Notes: generated by a model from the sequence alone, not told the origin. Positions 31,553-41,340 are shown, numbered from the stretch's first letter. The stretch: DNA of 51,599 bases from Vibrio halioticoli NBRC 102217 (GCF_000496695.1 NZ_BAUJ01000038.1:1-51599); one strand, 5' to 3'. Made by a program: numbers and translations.

Positions 31553-32686
31553 TTAGAGGTTGCGGACAGCTCGAACGTAGTTTTTGATGCGGATGACGTC
31601 GCCTTGCGGGCCAAAACCGTTTGGATAATCTTTAGCGTCGCCTTGTTTTGATTCAGCTCGTTGAGCACCTGCGCCATGCACATCGAGCAACTTTCTTTGG
31701 CTAGAGTTTGGTCGTTTCATGTATCCAAGACACTCGCCAAAGCAAAAATATGCGGCTTGTGATTGAGCTTTACGACCGGTTTTTTGGTGAGTGGTGCTGC
31801 TCCAAAAAGCAGGGTAGTTGTCATTGCCTTGCTCATCTTTGATGGTCGAGATGGCAAATACGGGGTCAATGGCCGCAGAGTCCGTCGCTTTAGGGGAGCG
31901 ATCATAATCTACGATGGTTTGCAGCTCTTTAATATTAGGTAAACGCCAATCGTTATAACCTAAATATTTGTCTTTATTTAGCTTAGCGACCCATTGTTTT
32001 GCATCATCCCAATCCAATCCCATTTGGCTGTCTTGTTTCGACCACATCAACTGAGTGGCTGAATCGCTAATGGTGCCGTTATTGTTATCTGTAAAATGGT
32101 TTTTGCTGTAGTCAGTGTTGCCTCGCACTAAGCGCACAGTAAATTGGTTGTCTTCTTTAGTGCGCGGTTGCACTAATGGGTAGCCTTTAATGCGTCCATC
32201 GGCAAAGTTAACCCCAAATACGGCTCTGTCTTTACCCATAACTTTACCTGAGTAAATAGAGGTCGACAGGTATTGTGAATCAATCACGCGTTTGCCATTA
32301 GTACCGTAGGCAAAATCAAATACGTCAGTATCAATGAAAGGTTTTGAGCCATTAGGAACCTTATACATATCGCGATTACTAGCATCAACCCCGGTAAATA
32401 AAATCAGTGAATACAGTTCTTTGATATTCGGTACGCGCCAGTCGTTATGTCCACCGATCTTTGCTGATTTAGCGTATTTTATCGCTTCATCAAAGCTCAT
32501 CACTTGATAGTCTTTTTGCCACATTAAGCCTGTGGTTTTATCGGTGACGGTATTGTCATTGTTATCCTGATATTGCCCTTGTTCTATCGATACTACGGGA
32601 TAGTTAGGTGTTGTGGCATTGGCAACAGATAGCATTGCAGAACAACAGGTGATGGTAACGGCGATATTTCGAAGTAGGTAAGACAT
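31553..32686 (-). CDS. Exported protein with two DUF1566 (Lcl C-terminal-like) domains
   Basis: It has 377 residues with a probable signal peptide (MSYLLRNIAVTITCCSAMLS, cleavage near VANA-TT). Two tandem copies of the same module follow. The first has TDKTTGLMWQKD, then NDWRVPNIKELYSLI (about residues 47-95). The second has DNNNGTISDSATQLMWSK, then NDWRLPNIKELQTIVDY (about 199-260). A C-terminal AFWSSTTHQ and RAVRNL complete the domain. DUF1566 proteins are secreted or surface proteins of unknown activity. It lies 36 bases downstream of the metallo-beta-lactamase-fold gene on the same strand, so they probably form an operon and act in the same compartment. Confidence 0.85.
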   Translation of the reverse strand: MSYLLRNIAVTITCCSAMLSVANATTPNYPVVSIEQGQYQDNNDNTVTDKTTGLMWQKDYQVMSFDEAIKYAKSAKIGGHNDWRVPNIKELYSLILFTGVDASNRDMYKVPNGSKPFIDTDVFDFAYGTNGKRVIDSQYLSTSIYSGKVMGKDRAVFGVNFADGRIKGYPLVQPRTKEDNQFTVRLVRGNTDYSKNHFTDNNNGTISDSATQLMWSKQDSQMGLDWDDAKQWVAKLNKDKYLGYNDWRLPNIKELQTIVDYDRSPKATDSAAIDPVFAISTIKDEQGNDNYPAFWSSTTHQKTGRKAQSQAAYFCFGECLGYMKRPNSSQRKLLDVHGAGAQRAESKQGDAKDYPNGFGPQGDVIRIKNYVRAVRNL

Positions 32687-32722
32687 AAGAATCCTTATTG
32701 CTTAAAATCTTATTATGAGTTT

Positions 32723-33649
32723 CTATTTCTTTTGCGCTGTATTGGCGCACTCTAAAGGCATAAGGTCAGTGCTAAAAATGACTTCACCTTGGTATTTTTT
32801 ATTGATGATCTCTAAGCTGGCTTTTTCATTTATCTGACCACGCTTAAAGTGGGTATATACAAGTTTATCGACATTGGCTTGAGCGGCGATTTGGCTCGAC
32901 TCTCTGATGTTTAAATGCGCGTGAGTTTTTGATTTGCCCGATGTTCTTTTCGGGGCTTTTTTATTCTTACCGTTGTTCATGATCATGCCGCCAGAATCCA
33001 TAATTAAGCAGTTTGCATCTTTGGCAAATTCTGCAAACCCAGGGCCTGAGCTTAGGTCACCACTGATCACGACGGACTGGCTTTTATAATCAAAACGAAA
33101 GGCTAGGGTTTCTATGGTATGAGGTACCGAAAGGGTGGATATTTTAATGCCATTAAACGTAAAAGAATCACCGCCTTTTAGTTCATTGACCGTAAGGTGT
33201 TTTTCTCGTTGTTTTAATGTGCGATTGGTTTTACCAAGGCGATAGTTTAGGTCTTCCGCATATAGGCTTAGATTGCTATCGACATAAGCTTTGGTCTGCT
33301 TCGGGCCTGCAATCAGAGTTTCCCCTCGCCCGAGCAATACTCGGCTAAACAATACCGAAAAATCCGCATTGTGGTCTAAATGATGATGAGTAAAAAGCAA
33401 TGCATCTAGCTTACGAGTATTAATGCCAAGCTTGTTGAGATTACGGCTAACACCATCCCCCATATCAACCAAAATTTTAGTATCCCCCTGAGTGATGAGT
33501 ACCCCGGCACTGACTCGCTCTGGATTGTAGTTAGGAGACCCCGAACCAATAATGGTGGTGTTCATTGTCGATGCTTGCGCATAAGGTACGCTGGCAAAAC
33601 AGCATGTCGCTACAAGCATTAATTGTTTGCAAGAAAAGGGCATTAACAC
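32723..33649 (-). CDS. Exported metallo-beta-lactamase-fold hydrolase
   Basis: It has 308 residues with a Sec signal peptide (cleavage near AQA-ST, about residue 27). The metal site is HHHLDH at residues 88-93 (H-x-H-x-D-H), with later ligands in VPHTIET, ISGDLSSGPGF, and the final histidine in YTHFKRG. The fold and spacing resemble RNase Z/AtsA-type MBL hydrolases (phosphodiesterase- or arylsulfatase-like), not classical beta-lactamases. The periplasmic location argues against tRNA processing. The substrate is unknown. It is the first gene of a two-gene unit with the DUF1566 protein. Copy 2 of the palindrome lies 95 bases upstream. Confidence 0.82.
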   Translation of the reverse strand: MLMPFSCKQLMLVATCCFASVPYAQASTMNTTIIGSGSPNYNPERVSAGVLITQGDTKILVDMGDGVSRNLNKLGINTRKLDALLFTHHHLDHNADFSVLFSRVLLGRGETLIAGPKQTKAYVDSNLSLYAEDLNYRLGKTNRTLKQREKHLTVNELKGGDSFTFNGIKISTLSVPHTIETLAFRFDYKSQSVVISGDLSSGPGFAEFAKDANCLIMDSGGMIMNNGKNKKAPKRTSGKSKTHAHLNIRESSQIAAQANVDKLVYTHFKRGQINEKASLEIINKKYQGEVIFSTDLMPLECANTAQKK

Positions 33650-33744
33650 CTCTAAATCAATCGGTTAAGTTCACTGCGTTAGAGTGACAATAGCAATCGA
33701 TCTCATTTAACGGTATTAGCTTTACCTGAATTTACAGAACATTG

Positions 33745-33829
33745 GGGGTCAGGTCTTGAAATTTGCATATCGATTTTTAGAGGTGAGTAAATCGAAGTGG
33801 ATCAACTGCAAATTTCAAGACCTGACCCC
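33745..33829. repeat. Palindromic element, copy 2
   Basis: 23-base terminal arms (33745-33767 and 33807-33829) are identical to the other copies. The 39-base centre is not a simple stem but contains TCGATTT and AAATCGA. It lies in the 315-base divergent region between the MBL gene and the DoxX-like gene; I see no other clear feature in 33650-33964. Confidence 0.92.
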
Positions 33830-33964
33830 GGGATATGTTTGCTTACATTTGGCTTCGATATAGCCGAAATAAAAACATCAAGGCCAAGGTCTCATTGAGC
33901 GAAGGTTGTAAGACTCATTCACTCTAGCTCTTTATATTATTGAGCAAATTAAACAGGTATCTCA

Positions 33965-34366
33965 ATGGACCAAAAACTGCAAAGCAAACTATCTATTGGC
34001 TTATTATCGCTACGAATTACTGTCTTTATCGTATTTTTCTTTTGGGGCTTAGATAAGATTATTGTGCCCGAACACGCAGTTAGGGTGATGTCGGGCTTTT
34101 ATGGTTTGCATGTCTCTATCAATACAATGATTGTGATAGGTATCGCGCAAATGTTGTTTTTAGCGGCATTCTTACTTGGAAAGTGGAAAACAGTTACCTA
34201 CGGAGCTGTTTTTGTCCTGCATGGTGCTTCTACTTTGTCATCATTAACCAAGTATTTTGACCCATTCAATAACTTATTATTCTTCACCGCATGGCCAATG
34301 CTAGCCGCTTGTTTTGTGCTTTTCCTACTACGCGACTACGACACTTACAGTATTGATAAAAAATAA
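33965..34366 (+). CDS. DoxX-like small membrane protein
   Basis: It has 133 residues, nearly all hydrophobic, with four predicted transmembrane helices: about residues 11-29, 48-72, 77-92 and 104-123. The arrangement and the early RITVFIVFFFWGLDKI and later GKWKTVTYGAVFVLHG resemble DoxX/DUF417-type membrane proteins, which have loosely defined roles in redox or stress. It is monocistronic between two palindromic elements (copies 2 and 3). The function is not known. Confidence 0.7.
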   Translation: MDQKLQSKLSIGLLSLRITVFIVFFFWGLDKIIVPEHAVRVMSGFYGLHVSINTMIVIGIAQMLFLAAFLLGKWKTVTYGAVFVLHGASTLSSLTKYFDPFNNLLFFTAWPMLAACFVLFLLRDYDTYSIDKK

Positions 34367-34372
34367 ATCCTA

Positions 34373-34380
34373 GGGGTCAG
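34373..34380 (+). repeat. Partial end of the palindromic element
   Basis: GGGGTCAG followed by AAATCCCA, 9 bases before copy 3. It matches the first 8 bases of the element and then diverges. It may be a remnant of an earlier insertion or chance. Confidence 0.35.
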
Positions 34381-34388
34381 AAATCCCA

Positions 34389-34452
34389 GGGGGTCAGGTC
34401 TTGAAATTTGCACGCAAGAAGACTTGCGTGCAAATTTCAAGACCTGACCCCC
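34389..34452. repeat. Palindromic element, copy 3
   Basis: Perfect 30-base arms (34389-34418 and 34423-34452) with loop AAGA. The outer part is shared with the other copies. The inner CGCAAG / CTTGCG is specific to this copy and fully paired. It lies 22 bases after the DoxX-like gene and about 100 bases before rhs. Confidence 0.95.
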
Positions 34453-34567
34453 AAATAGCCAAAAGTTGGAATCCAGATCTAACAATATCAAACCTGTAAT
34501 TATTCCACGCTTCTTACACTGACTAGCAAATCATTGGATTGTGTTGGGTCGGGTATGAGAAAACTGT

Positions 34568-37500
34568 TTGGCTTATTGGTTGTTTTTTTTCCTATTAGAA
34601 TATTCAGATAAGTATGCGTATGCTGTTGAAATATCAATCTTAACTGAATGTCAGGGAGCGTTGTCGTGTAACGGTCCAAATGAACCCAATATTCCAGATA
34701 ATGATGACGACGACGGTAGTAACAATAACGGAGGCGATCTCGATGATGACTCTGGCCCTGATCCTGTTGATGTAGATAGAGAAGCCATTGAGTCGGAAAT
34801 TTCTGGCATTACCAGCGATACAATCGAGGCTGCTAGTATTGCTGGATTAGAGGCAGACAGAAATGTGGTTGCAACCGATACCCAAACTTCTGATACCCAA
34901 AGTGATAATGAACAACAGCAGCAACAAGCTAGTGAAGCGAGCGCAGAAGGGGATGAAAGTGATTGTCCTGTTGAATTGTACTCTGGGTGCAAGATAACGC
35001 GCGAGATTGACTATACCCATCCCGTATTTTTTTTAGTTAGACAACATCGTATTAGCCAAGGCTCTGCATGGTCGCTAGGTGCAGGTTGGCATTCCTCTTT
35101 AGATAGCCGAATTATTTGGGGTGTGGATGTTGATATGCAGCCCTTAATTGAATTAAACCGAGCTTCAGTCAATCAGTACCAAACGATTATCGATGGCATT
35201 GACCAAGGTATTGATGAATTATGCAATTCTTTCAAAGACCGCCTTGCTTACGAGGAAGAACAAATACAGCAGCAATTGTTAGAGGCTATCGCTACACTAC
35301 AGGCGCAGCGAGCAATTTATATTGCGAGTAGAGATCAGATTCAAACAAAGATTAATGAAATAACAAGTCAGCACCAACAATCTGATTATTATAGAGAACG
35401 TAACCGCTACGCAGTAGATACAACTTATCCAGTTGAGTACGAGATTGGGCTACATAAGTTAAAATGGGTCACTCCCAATGGCAGTAGAAAGCTGTTTAGT
35501 GTTGAACCTTCCACATCAAATATCACGCCAATTATGGGACACAATACCCACTTAGAAATTGATGAAAATGGGTTCTTTATTGTCTCTACTCCCAAGGGTG
35601 TAACCTATCAATACAACTACCAAGGCTTCTTAGTCAAAGTAAATCAAAATGATGGGCGTAGCGTGACTATTTATCGAGATAGTCAGCAACAGCCAATACG
35701 TATGGTTGATGAGTTGGGGCGAGCTCTTTCTTTTACTTATACCGATGGTCGCTTAACGGAAATTACCGATCAAGAAGAGCGAACGCATCGCTATACATAT
35801 CAATCTGGGAAATTGAGTGATGTTGTGGAATTTAATGGCACTAAACATCATTACCAATACGCTTATCAAGACAATCCCTTAGCCCTAACTCTGAAATCCG
35901 ATGGTGAAGGTAATACAGCATTTTATCTTTATCGCCAGCAAGACAACAAAACGGTGGTTGATACTCAGATAGATCCTTCCGGTAATCAGTTTAACTACGA
36001 GTATGATTTCCCAAATCGAACCACCACAGTGATAAACCGAAACAATACCCGCACCCGCTATCAGTACAACGCACACAATCAAATTTCATCTAAAGCATAT
36101 GAATCTGACGGAAGTGAAATTCATAAGGTGTACGATGATAAAGGTAACTTGATAGTTGAATATGACGAATTGGGGCACGCCACTCTCTACAGTTATGACT
36201 TGCACGGCCGCGTAATATCGACAACCGACCCAGTGGGGCGTAGCACAGATATAGAGCGGGATGACGCAGGCAGAATACTGTCAACGATTAATAATATCGG
36301 CGATGAAACGCAGTTTGTTTATGACAACATCGGCCGAGTAGAAAGCGTTGAATTAGCGGATGGCTCAGTGGTGGAAGAGCATTGGCTTGATAACGTGTTG
36401 ATTCGACGCATCGATGAAGTGGGCAATTACACTGAATATCAGTATGACGATTTAGGATACCCAATTCGCATTGAGCAATTTGATCCTCAAACGCCATCAG
36501 AGCAAAGATACATTCGAGAAACACAATTTGACAAAATAGGCCGAATATTAAAAGTTGCAGAAGGATCTCGCGCTCTTCCCCAGCAGCAGTGGCGCGTTAC
36601 ACATTATGAATACCACAGTGACGACGGTCGAGATTTAGACTCACCGACACGTATCATTGACCCGTTAGGCCGCGAGTCAATCATGCAGTATGACTCCAAC
36701 GGTTTACTCACTTACCAACAAGACTTTTCTGGTATTAAAACCTACCTGACTTACACGCCAAGAAATAAAATTGCGACCAAGAAAGTGCTCATGCCTTCTT
36801 TAACTGGAGAGACCGAATACTCTACTCAGTATCACTATGATGCAGAAAATAACTTAGTGTCGGTGACGCTTCCGCATGGCGCAGTATGGCAATACCAATA
36901 TGATTCACGCAATAGGTTAATTCATTCTTCTATTGATGGGACAGAGGTCAGTAAATCATATACCTATGACGCATCAGGTAATCGCACTACGGAAACCGAT
37001 AGCTTAGGAAGCACCACTCACTTCCAGTATTACCCTGACAGCCAATTGCAATCCACAACTAACCCAATTGGGAATGTGGTTGAGCATTACTATGATGATG
37101 TGGGAAGACAATATGCCACTTACGATCATGAGCGGGCGACATATGTAGAGCAATATGGATATAACGAGCTCGGGCACATCATTGAAAGTAACGATGGCAA
37201 TGGGAATGCTACATATTTTACGCCAAATTCGTTGGGGCTTGCTCTATCAATATCAATGCCGAATAGCACTCAAGACCGCATTCGACATGATTATAATTGG
37301 CAAGGCCTCCCAACCTTGTATAGCGACGCCAGTGGTGGTGAATATCTATTTGAATACAACGTGTTCGGTCAGGTTGTTTTAATTACAGACTCTGAGGGAG
37401 GTGTTGAGCAATTTCAATATGATGGGTTAGGACGTAAAACTTTACACATCAATAAATCAGGGCTGCAAACTCAGTGGCAATACGATCAGCAAGCGAGTCA

Positions 37501-40500
37501 GCTGGTGGTCACACAAATTCAATCCGATACAGACAAAAGCATTATGTTGCTTGGTAACCATCGCCAAAGTAACAAAGTCTACGATTTGCTTGGACGTTTA
37601 ATTGAATACAAGGATGCGGCTGAGCAAAGTTGGCAGTTTGAATACAATCAGCAGGGTTTACTGTCATCCATTATCTATCCAGATAGCAGTCAGGTATTGA
37701 GGCATTACAATCTTGCAGGATTGATGACGGCTGAAATAATCACAACCCAAGGACAGCAATCTAGAGAAAGTTACTTTACCTACGATGGTGAAGGACGATT
37801 GTTGACTGAGCAACTACCTTATTATCGCCTTGGTAGCGTTAATACATACCGTTATAACGACTTAGGATTATTAAGTTCAATGGCGATGCCTGACGGCGCT
37901 TCTTATCAGTTTTATTATGATTTGGCAGGCAGGAAAGTATCCGAAGTGAATCCCCTTGGACATCAACAGTCTTGGGAGTATGACGCTAATGATAATGTAG
38001 TGAGTTATACCGATGGTGACGGCTATCGTTGGCATTACACCTATAACGCTGATAACCAAATCGTCCAAGTTATTGACCCCGAAAACGGGCATCACGCATC
38101 AACTCAATATGCATACGATGCAATGGGGCGACTCACATCCAGTAGTAACCAACTTGGCCATACTCAGTATAGGTTATTAGATTCATTAGGTCGCTTGATT
38201 GGTGCCAAAGATGCGGCTGGCAATATAACTCATATTCGCTTAGACAATGCGGGTAGGCCAATGACTATCTCCAACCGTTTAGGTGAAGAAACTCAGCAAC
38301 AATATGATGCTTTTGATCAATTGATCTCTCAAACCAATTCGTTAGGTCATACAACCCACTTTGAATACGATGCACTTGGGCGGACATCCCATCAAACAAA
38401 CGCACTCAATGCCAGTGAGCGTTGGGGATACAATTTCCGTAATCAGGTGACGGATTATTCCAACCAACTCAATCAGACAACCCGTTATCAATACGATGGG
38501 TTTGGCAATATCTCTGAGATAGAACAGGCAAATAATAGTGTCACTCGATATGCGTTCAATGCCGCAAATAAGTTAACAAGCATCACCTCGGCAGCAGGGA
38601 CTCAGCAATCATTTAGCTATGACGATATGGCAAGGCTAACCACCTTTACCAATGAATTGGGTGAGCAGTGGCGTTATGACTATGATTTAGCTGGGCAGGT
38701 AACACATGCTTATCAACCGGAACAAAATACCGATATTCAGTTTCAATATGATCAGCGAGGTCATGTTATTGAGCGTCAATACGCCCATCAAGGGCAGTGG
38801 CATAGTGAGGTATTAAACTACGATGGACTAGGACGTCTTGCCAATATTGATGGCTCTGAGTTAGCAGAAAATTATCACTATGATCCTGCGGGGCGATTAA
38901 TTCAGGTTGATAATCACAAGCTGGGGCAAAGTTTTAACTATGAATACAATGCGCTTGGAGAAAGAACCTATAGCCAAGTTAGTAATGATGAAGGTGTTTA
39001 TTATCATCGTGATGCAGAGGGGAAAATAGTAAGGCTTGAACGTAATACGGCTGACGGCAATCTTGCTTTTGAGCTTAGTTACGATGCAAGCGGTCAACTT
39101 CAACAGATCGATTACCCAAACCGAAGTCGCAGAAGCTTAGAATATGATGCAGTTGGTCGAATTGTCAGTATTGTTATCGAACAGCAAGAATATAAAGGTA
39201 ATCGCTGGCGAGACACTTGGAACACCATTGAGGTGCTTAATTATCAATACGACGGCGTGGGTAATGTCACTGCACAAAATAGGAAGACTGAACACGCTGA
39301 TAGCGATCAATGGGCCTATTTTGAATACGACCAAGTCAATCGAATCATCAGTGCCGATTATCCCAATCAAGACGACATCGAATTTAGCTGGGATGATGTA
39401 GGGAACCTTACGCAAAAACAGACCAAAACAACCACGTATACATACAGTTATAACCAAGCCAATCAACTCGTAGAGATGCAAGGGCATAGACTACCGGGTT
39501 TCTCTTGTGACGATAATAGCTGTGAAAATGATGACTCAAGCGACTCTCATAACTTTGTTTATCAATACGATGCCAACGGCAACCTAGCGAGTGTTAGTAA
39601 TGGCAATGAAGTGCAGAGCTATCAGCATGATCCACTAAACCGAATGACTGAAGTGATAAACCCCGATGGTTCAAGCGTTCAGTATGGATATGATGCAAGA
39701 TCCCGCCGAGTGAAGACGGTGCGCACGGCCCAAACTGCCATCAAACAAAATGGTAACTCTAATCAGTCAGCTCAACTCAATCAAACCACTTTATATAGTC
39801 ATTATGATGGCCGCCAAGAGCAAGGCCAGTGGCAAGATAACGGTGTAGGGTTTATGCCATTTAGATCTTTGACTCTATTACCTGATTCAAATCTCCCCTA
39901 TGGCAAAGTGCTGCATCAATCCCTATATGATTCAACATCAAGCATAGTGCAAGCGAGTGGCACTAAGGGGGCAGATGCCAGTCATCTTTATAATCATCAT
40001 GATCGCTTAGATAGCACTATTCACGTGTTAGATGACACTGGCACTTCAGCTATGCGACTAGGCTATAGTCCATTCGGTCAAACCTATCGTAAGCACAATG
40101 ATAAAACCTTTTGGAAAGCCAATGCGGGTGTTAATGCGAATAAGCAGTTAGGTCAACTCATGCCATATCAATACACAGGCAAGTACACCGAAAGCAGCAC
40201 AGGACTAGTCAACCTAGACGCCCGTTGGTACAACCCGCACAGCAGTCGTTTTATCCAGCCAGACTACTGGAGCTTAAAGAACACATATCTACCCACCGAA
40301 ATTCAACATGAGCTGATAAAAGCAACCAGCCTTAATACCGACATGCTGCTACGTGATCCTAACCAACAAATGTCCTATGGTTATGTGAGTGGCAATCCGT
40401 TTTTCTGGGTGGATCCGTTTGGGTTGGCGGCTTATCAAACTTATGTGGAGGCAAAAGAATCTAACTATAGTTACGGGACGTCTGAGGAATATCAGAGTAA

Positions 40501-40870
40501 AAGTTTTGAAATGACGGAGGAAGAAGCAAGAAAGTTGAAAGAGTATTATAGTATAGCTTCAAAAACTCTTACGACGTTAGGGATTGTTAGTTTAACAACC
40601 CCTCCGACTAGTGTGCTTTCTGGACCATTGTTGGTCGGGGGTGCAATTACAGGGAGCGTAGAGGCTCTTTTTGAACAGAAAAAACTTGAAGCAATAGCTT
40701 ATGAAATTGCCTCTAGTATTGGTCCAAACAAACTATTAGAACCTATCTCAACCATAGTGAAAGGGAGTGAAGTTTTTGGGCGTAAGTATAATAACTACAT
40801 AGATGGAATTACGGAGATCGCAAAAGAGTTCCTTGGTGAAGTCGTGACTTCTTTCAGAGGGGGGTGTTGA
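34568..40870 (+). CDS. Sec-type Rhs/YD-repeat polymorphic toxin
   Basis: A 2100-residue open frame from TTG 34568. In order: a hydrophobic N terminus; an acidic Asp/Asn/Gln-rich linker (about 39-130); a DUF6531-like start (SGCKITREIDYTHPVFF); a coiled-coil insertion (about 198-270); more than 30 YD repeats (Y-D-x-x-G-R forms); the Rhs core (about 1866-1953), ending NPFFWVDPFGL. The last 146 residues form a unique tip with a hydrophobic, glycine-rich centre and no nuclease or deaminase motif that I can see. There is no PAAR domain, VgrG or Eag chaperone nearby, so export is probably by Sec, WapA-like. A better start, ATG 34554 (MRKTVWLIGC), is out of frame by one base at a T8 run. Immunity candidates follow from 4 bases downstream. 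Confidence 0.88.
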   Translation: MAYWLFFFLLEYSDKYAYAVEISILTECQGALSCNGPNEPNIPDNDDDDGSNNNGGDLDDDSGPDPVDVDREAIESEISGITSDTIEAASIAGLEADRNVVATDTQTSDTQSDNEQQQQQASEASAEGDESDCPVELYSGCKITREIDYTHPVFFLVRQHRISQGSAWSLGAGWHSSLDSRIIWGVDVDMQPLIELNRASVNQYQTIIDGIDQGIDELCNSFKDRLAYEEEQIQQQLLEAIATLQAQRAIYIASRDQIQTKINEITSQHQQSDYYRERNRYAVDTTYPVEYEIGLHKLKWVTPNGSRKLFSVEPSTSNITPIMGHNTHLEIDENGFFIVSTPKGVTYQYNYQGFLVKVNQNDGRSVTIYRDSQQQPIRMVDELGRALSFTYTDGRLTEITDQEERTHRYTYQSGKLSDVVEFNGTKHHYQYAYQDNPLALTLKSDGEGNTAFYLYRQQDNKTVVDTQIDPSGNQFNYEYDFPNRTTTVINRNNTRTRYQYNAHNQISSKAYESDGSEIHKVYDDKGNLIVEYDELGHATLYSYDLHGRVISTTDPVGRSTDIERDDAGRILSTINNIGDETQFVYDNIGRVESVELADGSVVEEHWLDNVLIRRIDEVGNYTEYQYDDLGYPIRIEQFDPQTPSEQRYIRETQFDKIGRILKVAEGSRALPQQQWRVTHYEYHSDDGRDLDSPTRIIDPLGRESIMQYDSNGLLTYQQDFSGIKTYLTYTPRNKIATKKVLMPSLTGETEYSTQYHYDAENNLVSVTLPHGAVWQYQYDSRNRLIHSSIDGTEVSKSYTYDASGNRTTETDSLGSTTHFQYYPDSQLQSTTNPIGNVVEHYYDDVGRQYATYDHERATYVEQYGYNELGHIIESNDGNGNATYFTPNSLGLALSISMPNSTQDRIRHDYNWQGLPTLYSDASGGEYLFEYNVFGQVVLITDSEGGVEQFQYDGLGRKTLHINKSGLQTQWQYDQQASQLVVTQIQSDTDKSIMLLGNHRQSNKVYDLLGRLIEYKDAAEQSWQFEYNQQGLLSSIIYPDSSQVLRHYNLAGLMTAEIITTQGQQSRESYFTYDGEGRLLTEQLPYYRLGSVNTYRYNDLGLLSSMAMPDGASYQFYYDLAGRKVSEVNPLGHQQSWEYDANDNVVSYTDGDGYRWHYTYNADNQIVQVIDPENGHHASTQYAYDAMGRLTSSSNQLGHTQYRLLDSLGRLIGAKDAAGNITHIRLDNAGRPMTISNRLGEETQQQYDAFDQLISQTNSLGHTTHFEYDALGRTSHQTNALNASERWGYNFRNQVTDYSNQLNQTTRYQYDGFGNISEIEQANNSVTRYAFNAANKLTSITSAAGTQQSFSYDDMARLTTFTNELGEQWRYDYDLAGQVTHAYQPEQNTDIQFQYDQRGHVIERQYAHQGQWHSEVLNYDGLGRLANIDGSELAENYHYDPAGRLIQVDNHKLGQSFNYEYNALGERTYSQVSNDEGVYYHRDAEGKIVRLERNTADGNLAFELSYDASGQLQQIDYPNRSRRSLEYDAVGRIVSIVIEQQEYKGNRWRDTWNTIEVLNYQYDGVGNVTAQNRKTEHADSDQWAYFEYDQVNRIISADYPNQDDIEFSWDDVGNLTQKQTKTTTYTYSYNQANQLVEMQGHRLPGFSCDDNSCENDDSSDSHNFVYQYDANGNLASVSNGNEVQSYQHDPLNRMTEVINPDGSSVQYGYDARSRRVKTVRTAQTAIKQNGNSNQSAQLNQTTLYSHYDGRQEQGQWQDNGVGFMPFRSLTLLPDSNLPYGKVLHQSLYDSTSSIVQASGTKGADASHLYNHHDRLDSTIHVLDDTGTSAMRLGYSPFGQTYRKHNDKTFWKANAGVNANKQLGQLMPYQYTGKYTESSTGLVNLDARWYNPHSSRFIQPDYWSLKNTYLPTEIQHELIKATSLNTDMLLRDPNQQMSYGYVSGNPFFWVDPFGLAAYQTYVEAKESNYSYGTSEEYQSKSFEMTEEEARKLKEYYSIASKTLTTLGIVSLTTPPTSVLSGPLLVGGAITGSVEALFEQKKLEAIAYEIASSIGPNKLLEPISTIVKGSEVFGRKYNNYIDGITEIAKEFLGEVVTSFRGGC
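34583..34590 (+). other. T8 homopolymer at the rhs frame break
   Basis: Translation from ATG 34554 reads MRKTVWLIGCFFSY and stops at TAG 34596-34598. With nine T (or six) the same ATG runs into the 2100-residue rhs frame and gives a typical signal peptide. Phase variation, transcript slippage or a sequencing error would each explain this. Confidence 0.6.
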
Positions 40871-40874
40871 ACTA

Positions 40875-41111
40875 ATGAAGTTGACAGTAATTTATTTAAC
40901 TAAGAAAAAGCTAATTGGCATGCGAACAATTCTAGTTTTTATCATGTTTATTGTTAGTTATATGCTATATAAGTTAATTATTACAGGTGAAACGCTAGGC
41001 AGGTATAAATATAAGGCTTGGGAGATGTCTTATACAGCATCTTTCATTCAATATATAACGTACATTGTGGTAATTTTTTATTTTTTATTTTTTGGTTTTA
41101 AGAGAAAGTAG
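40875..41111 (+). CDS. Small two-helix membrane protein, candidate Rhs immunity (M1)
   Basis: It has 78 residues. The N terminus MKLTVIYLTKKKL is followed by two transmembrane helices (about 14-36 and 53-73), joined by the polar segment TGETLGRYKYKAWE, and a basic end (FKRK). It starts 4 bases after the rhs stop with GAGGGGGG upstream, so it is translationally coupled to rhs, the usual position of the cognate immunity gene. It is clearly paralogous to the genes at 41341 and 42337. An inner-membrane immunity protein fits a membrane-acting tip. No known family is recognised. Confidence 0.75.
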   Translation: MKLTVIYLTKKKLIGMRTILVFIMFIVSYMLYKLIITGETLGRYKYKAWEMSYTASFIQYITYIVVIFYFLFFGFKRK

Positions 41112-41340
41112 TCATACTTATCTAAACTTATAATATATTTAAAATGACGCATCATGAAAATAATAAACTTGTTGAAAACATACCTTCTGTATTTAACCAA
41201 TGAAATGGTTGAAGAATACTTTTGTTTAGCATGAATGATATAGCGTACTATTGATTAATAAGGTCTCTAATCGTTAATATCATATTCATTATAATCTTAA
41301 ATAAGTATGACTAATTTTAATAAAGGATAGTTTTATAAAA
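41112..41340. other. AT-rich spacer between M1 and M2
   Basis: 229 bases, strongly AT-rich, with no convincing gene. The short frame from 41143 is only 19 codons. It may hold a promoter or decayed cassette sequence. Confidence 0.4.

Noticed and set aside
31478..34452. Palindromic elements as a CRISPR array
   Set aside because: Only scattered copies, kilobases apart, with no regular spacers and no cas genes in the window.
38897..39487. Several minus-strand frames inside rhs
   Set aside because: They are shadows of the repetitive YD-repeat coding sequence without start signals or domains.
34568..40870. Rhs protein as a type VI secretion effector
   Set aside because: There is no PAAR or VgrG domain and no EagR/DUF1795 chaperone or tss gene nearby; the N terminus looks like a Sec signal.
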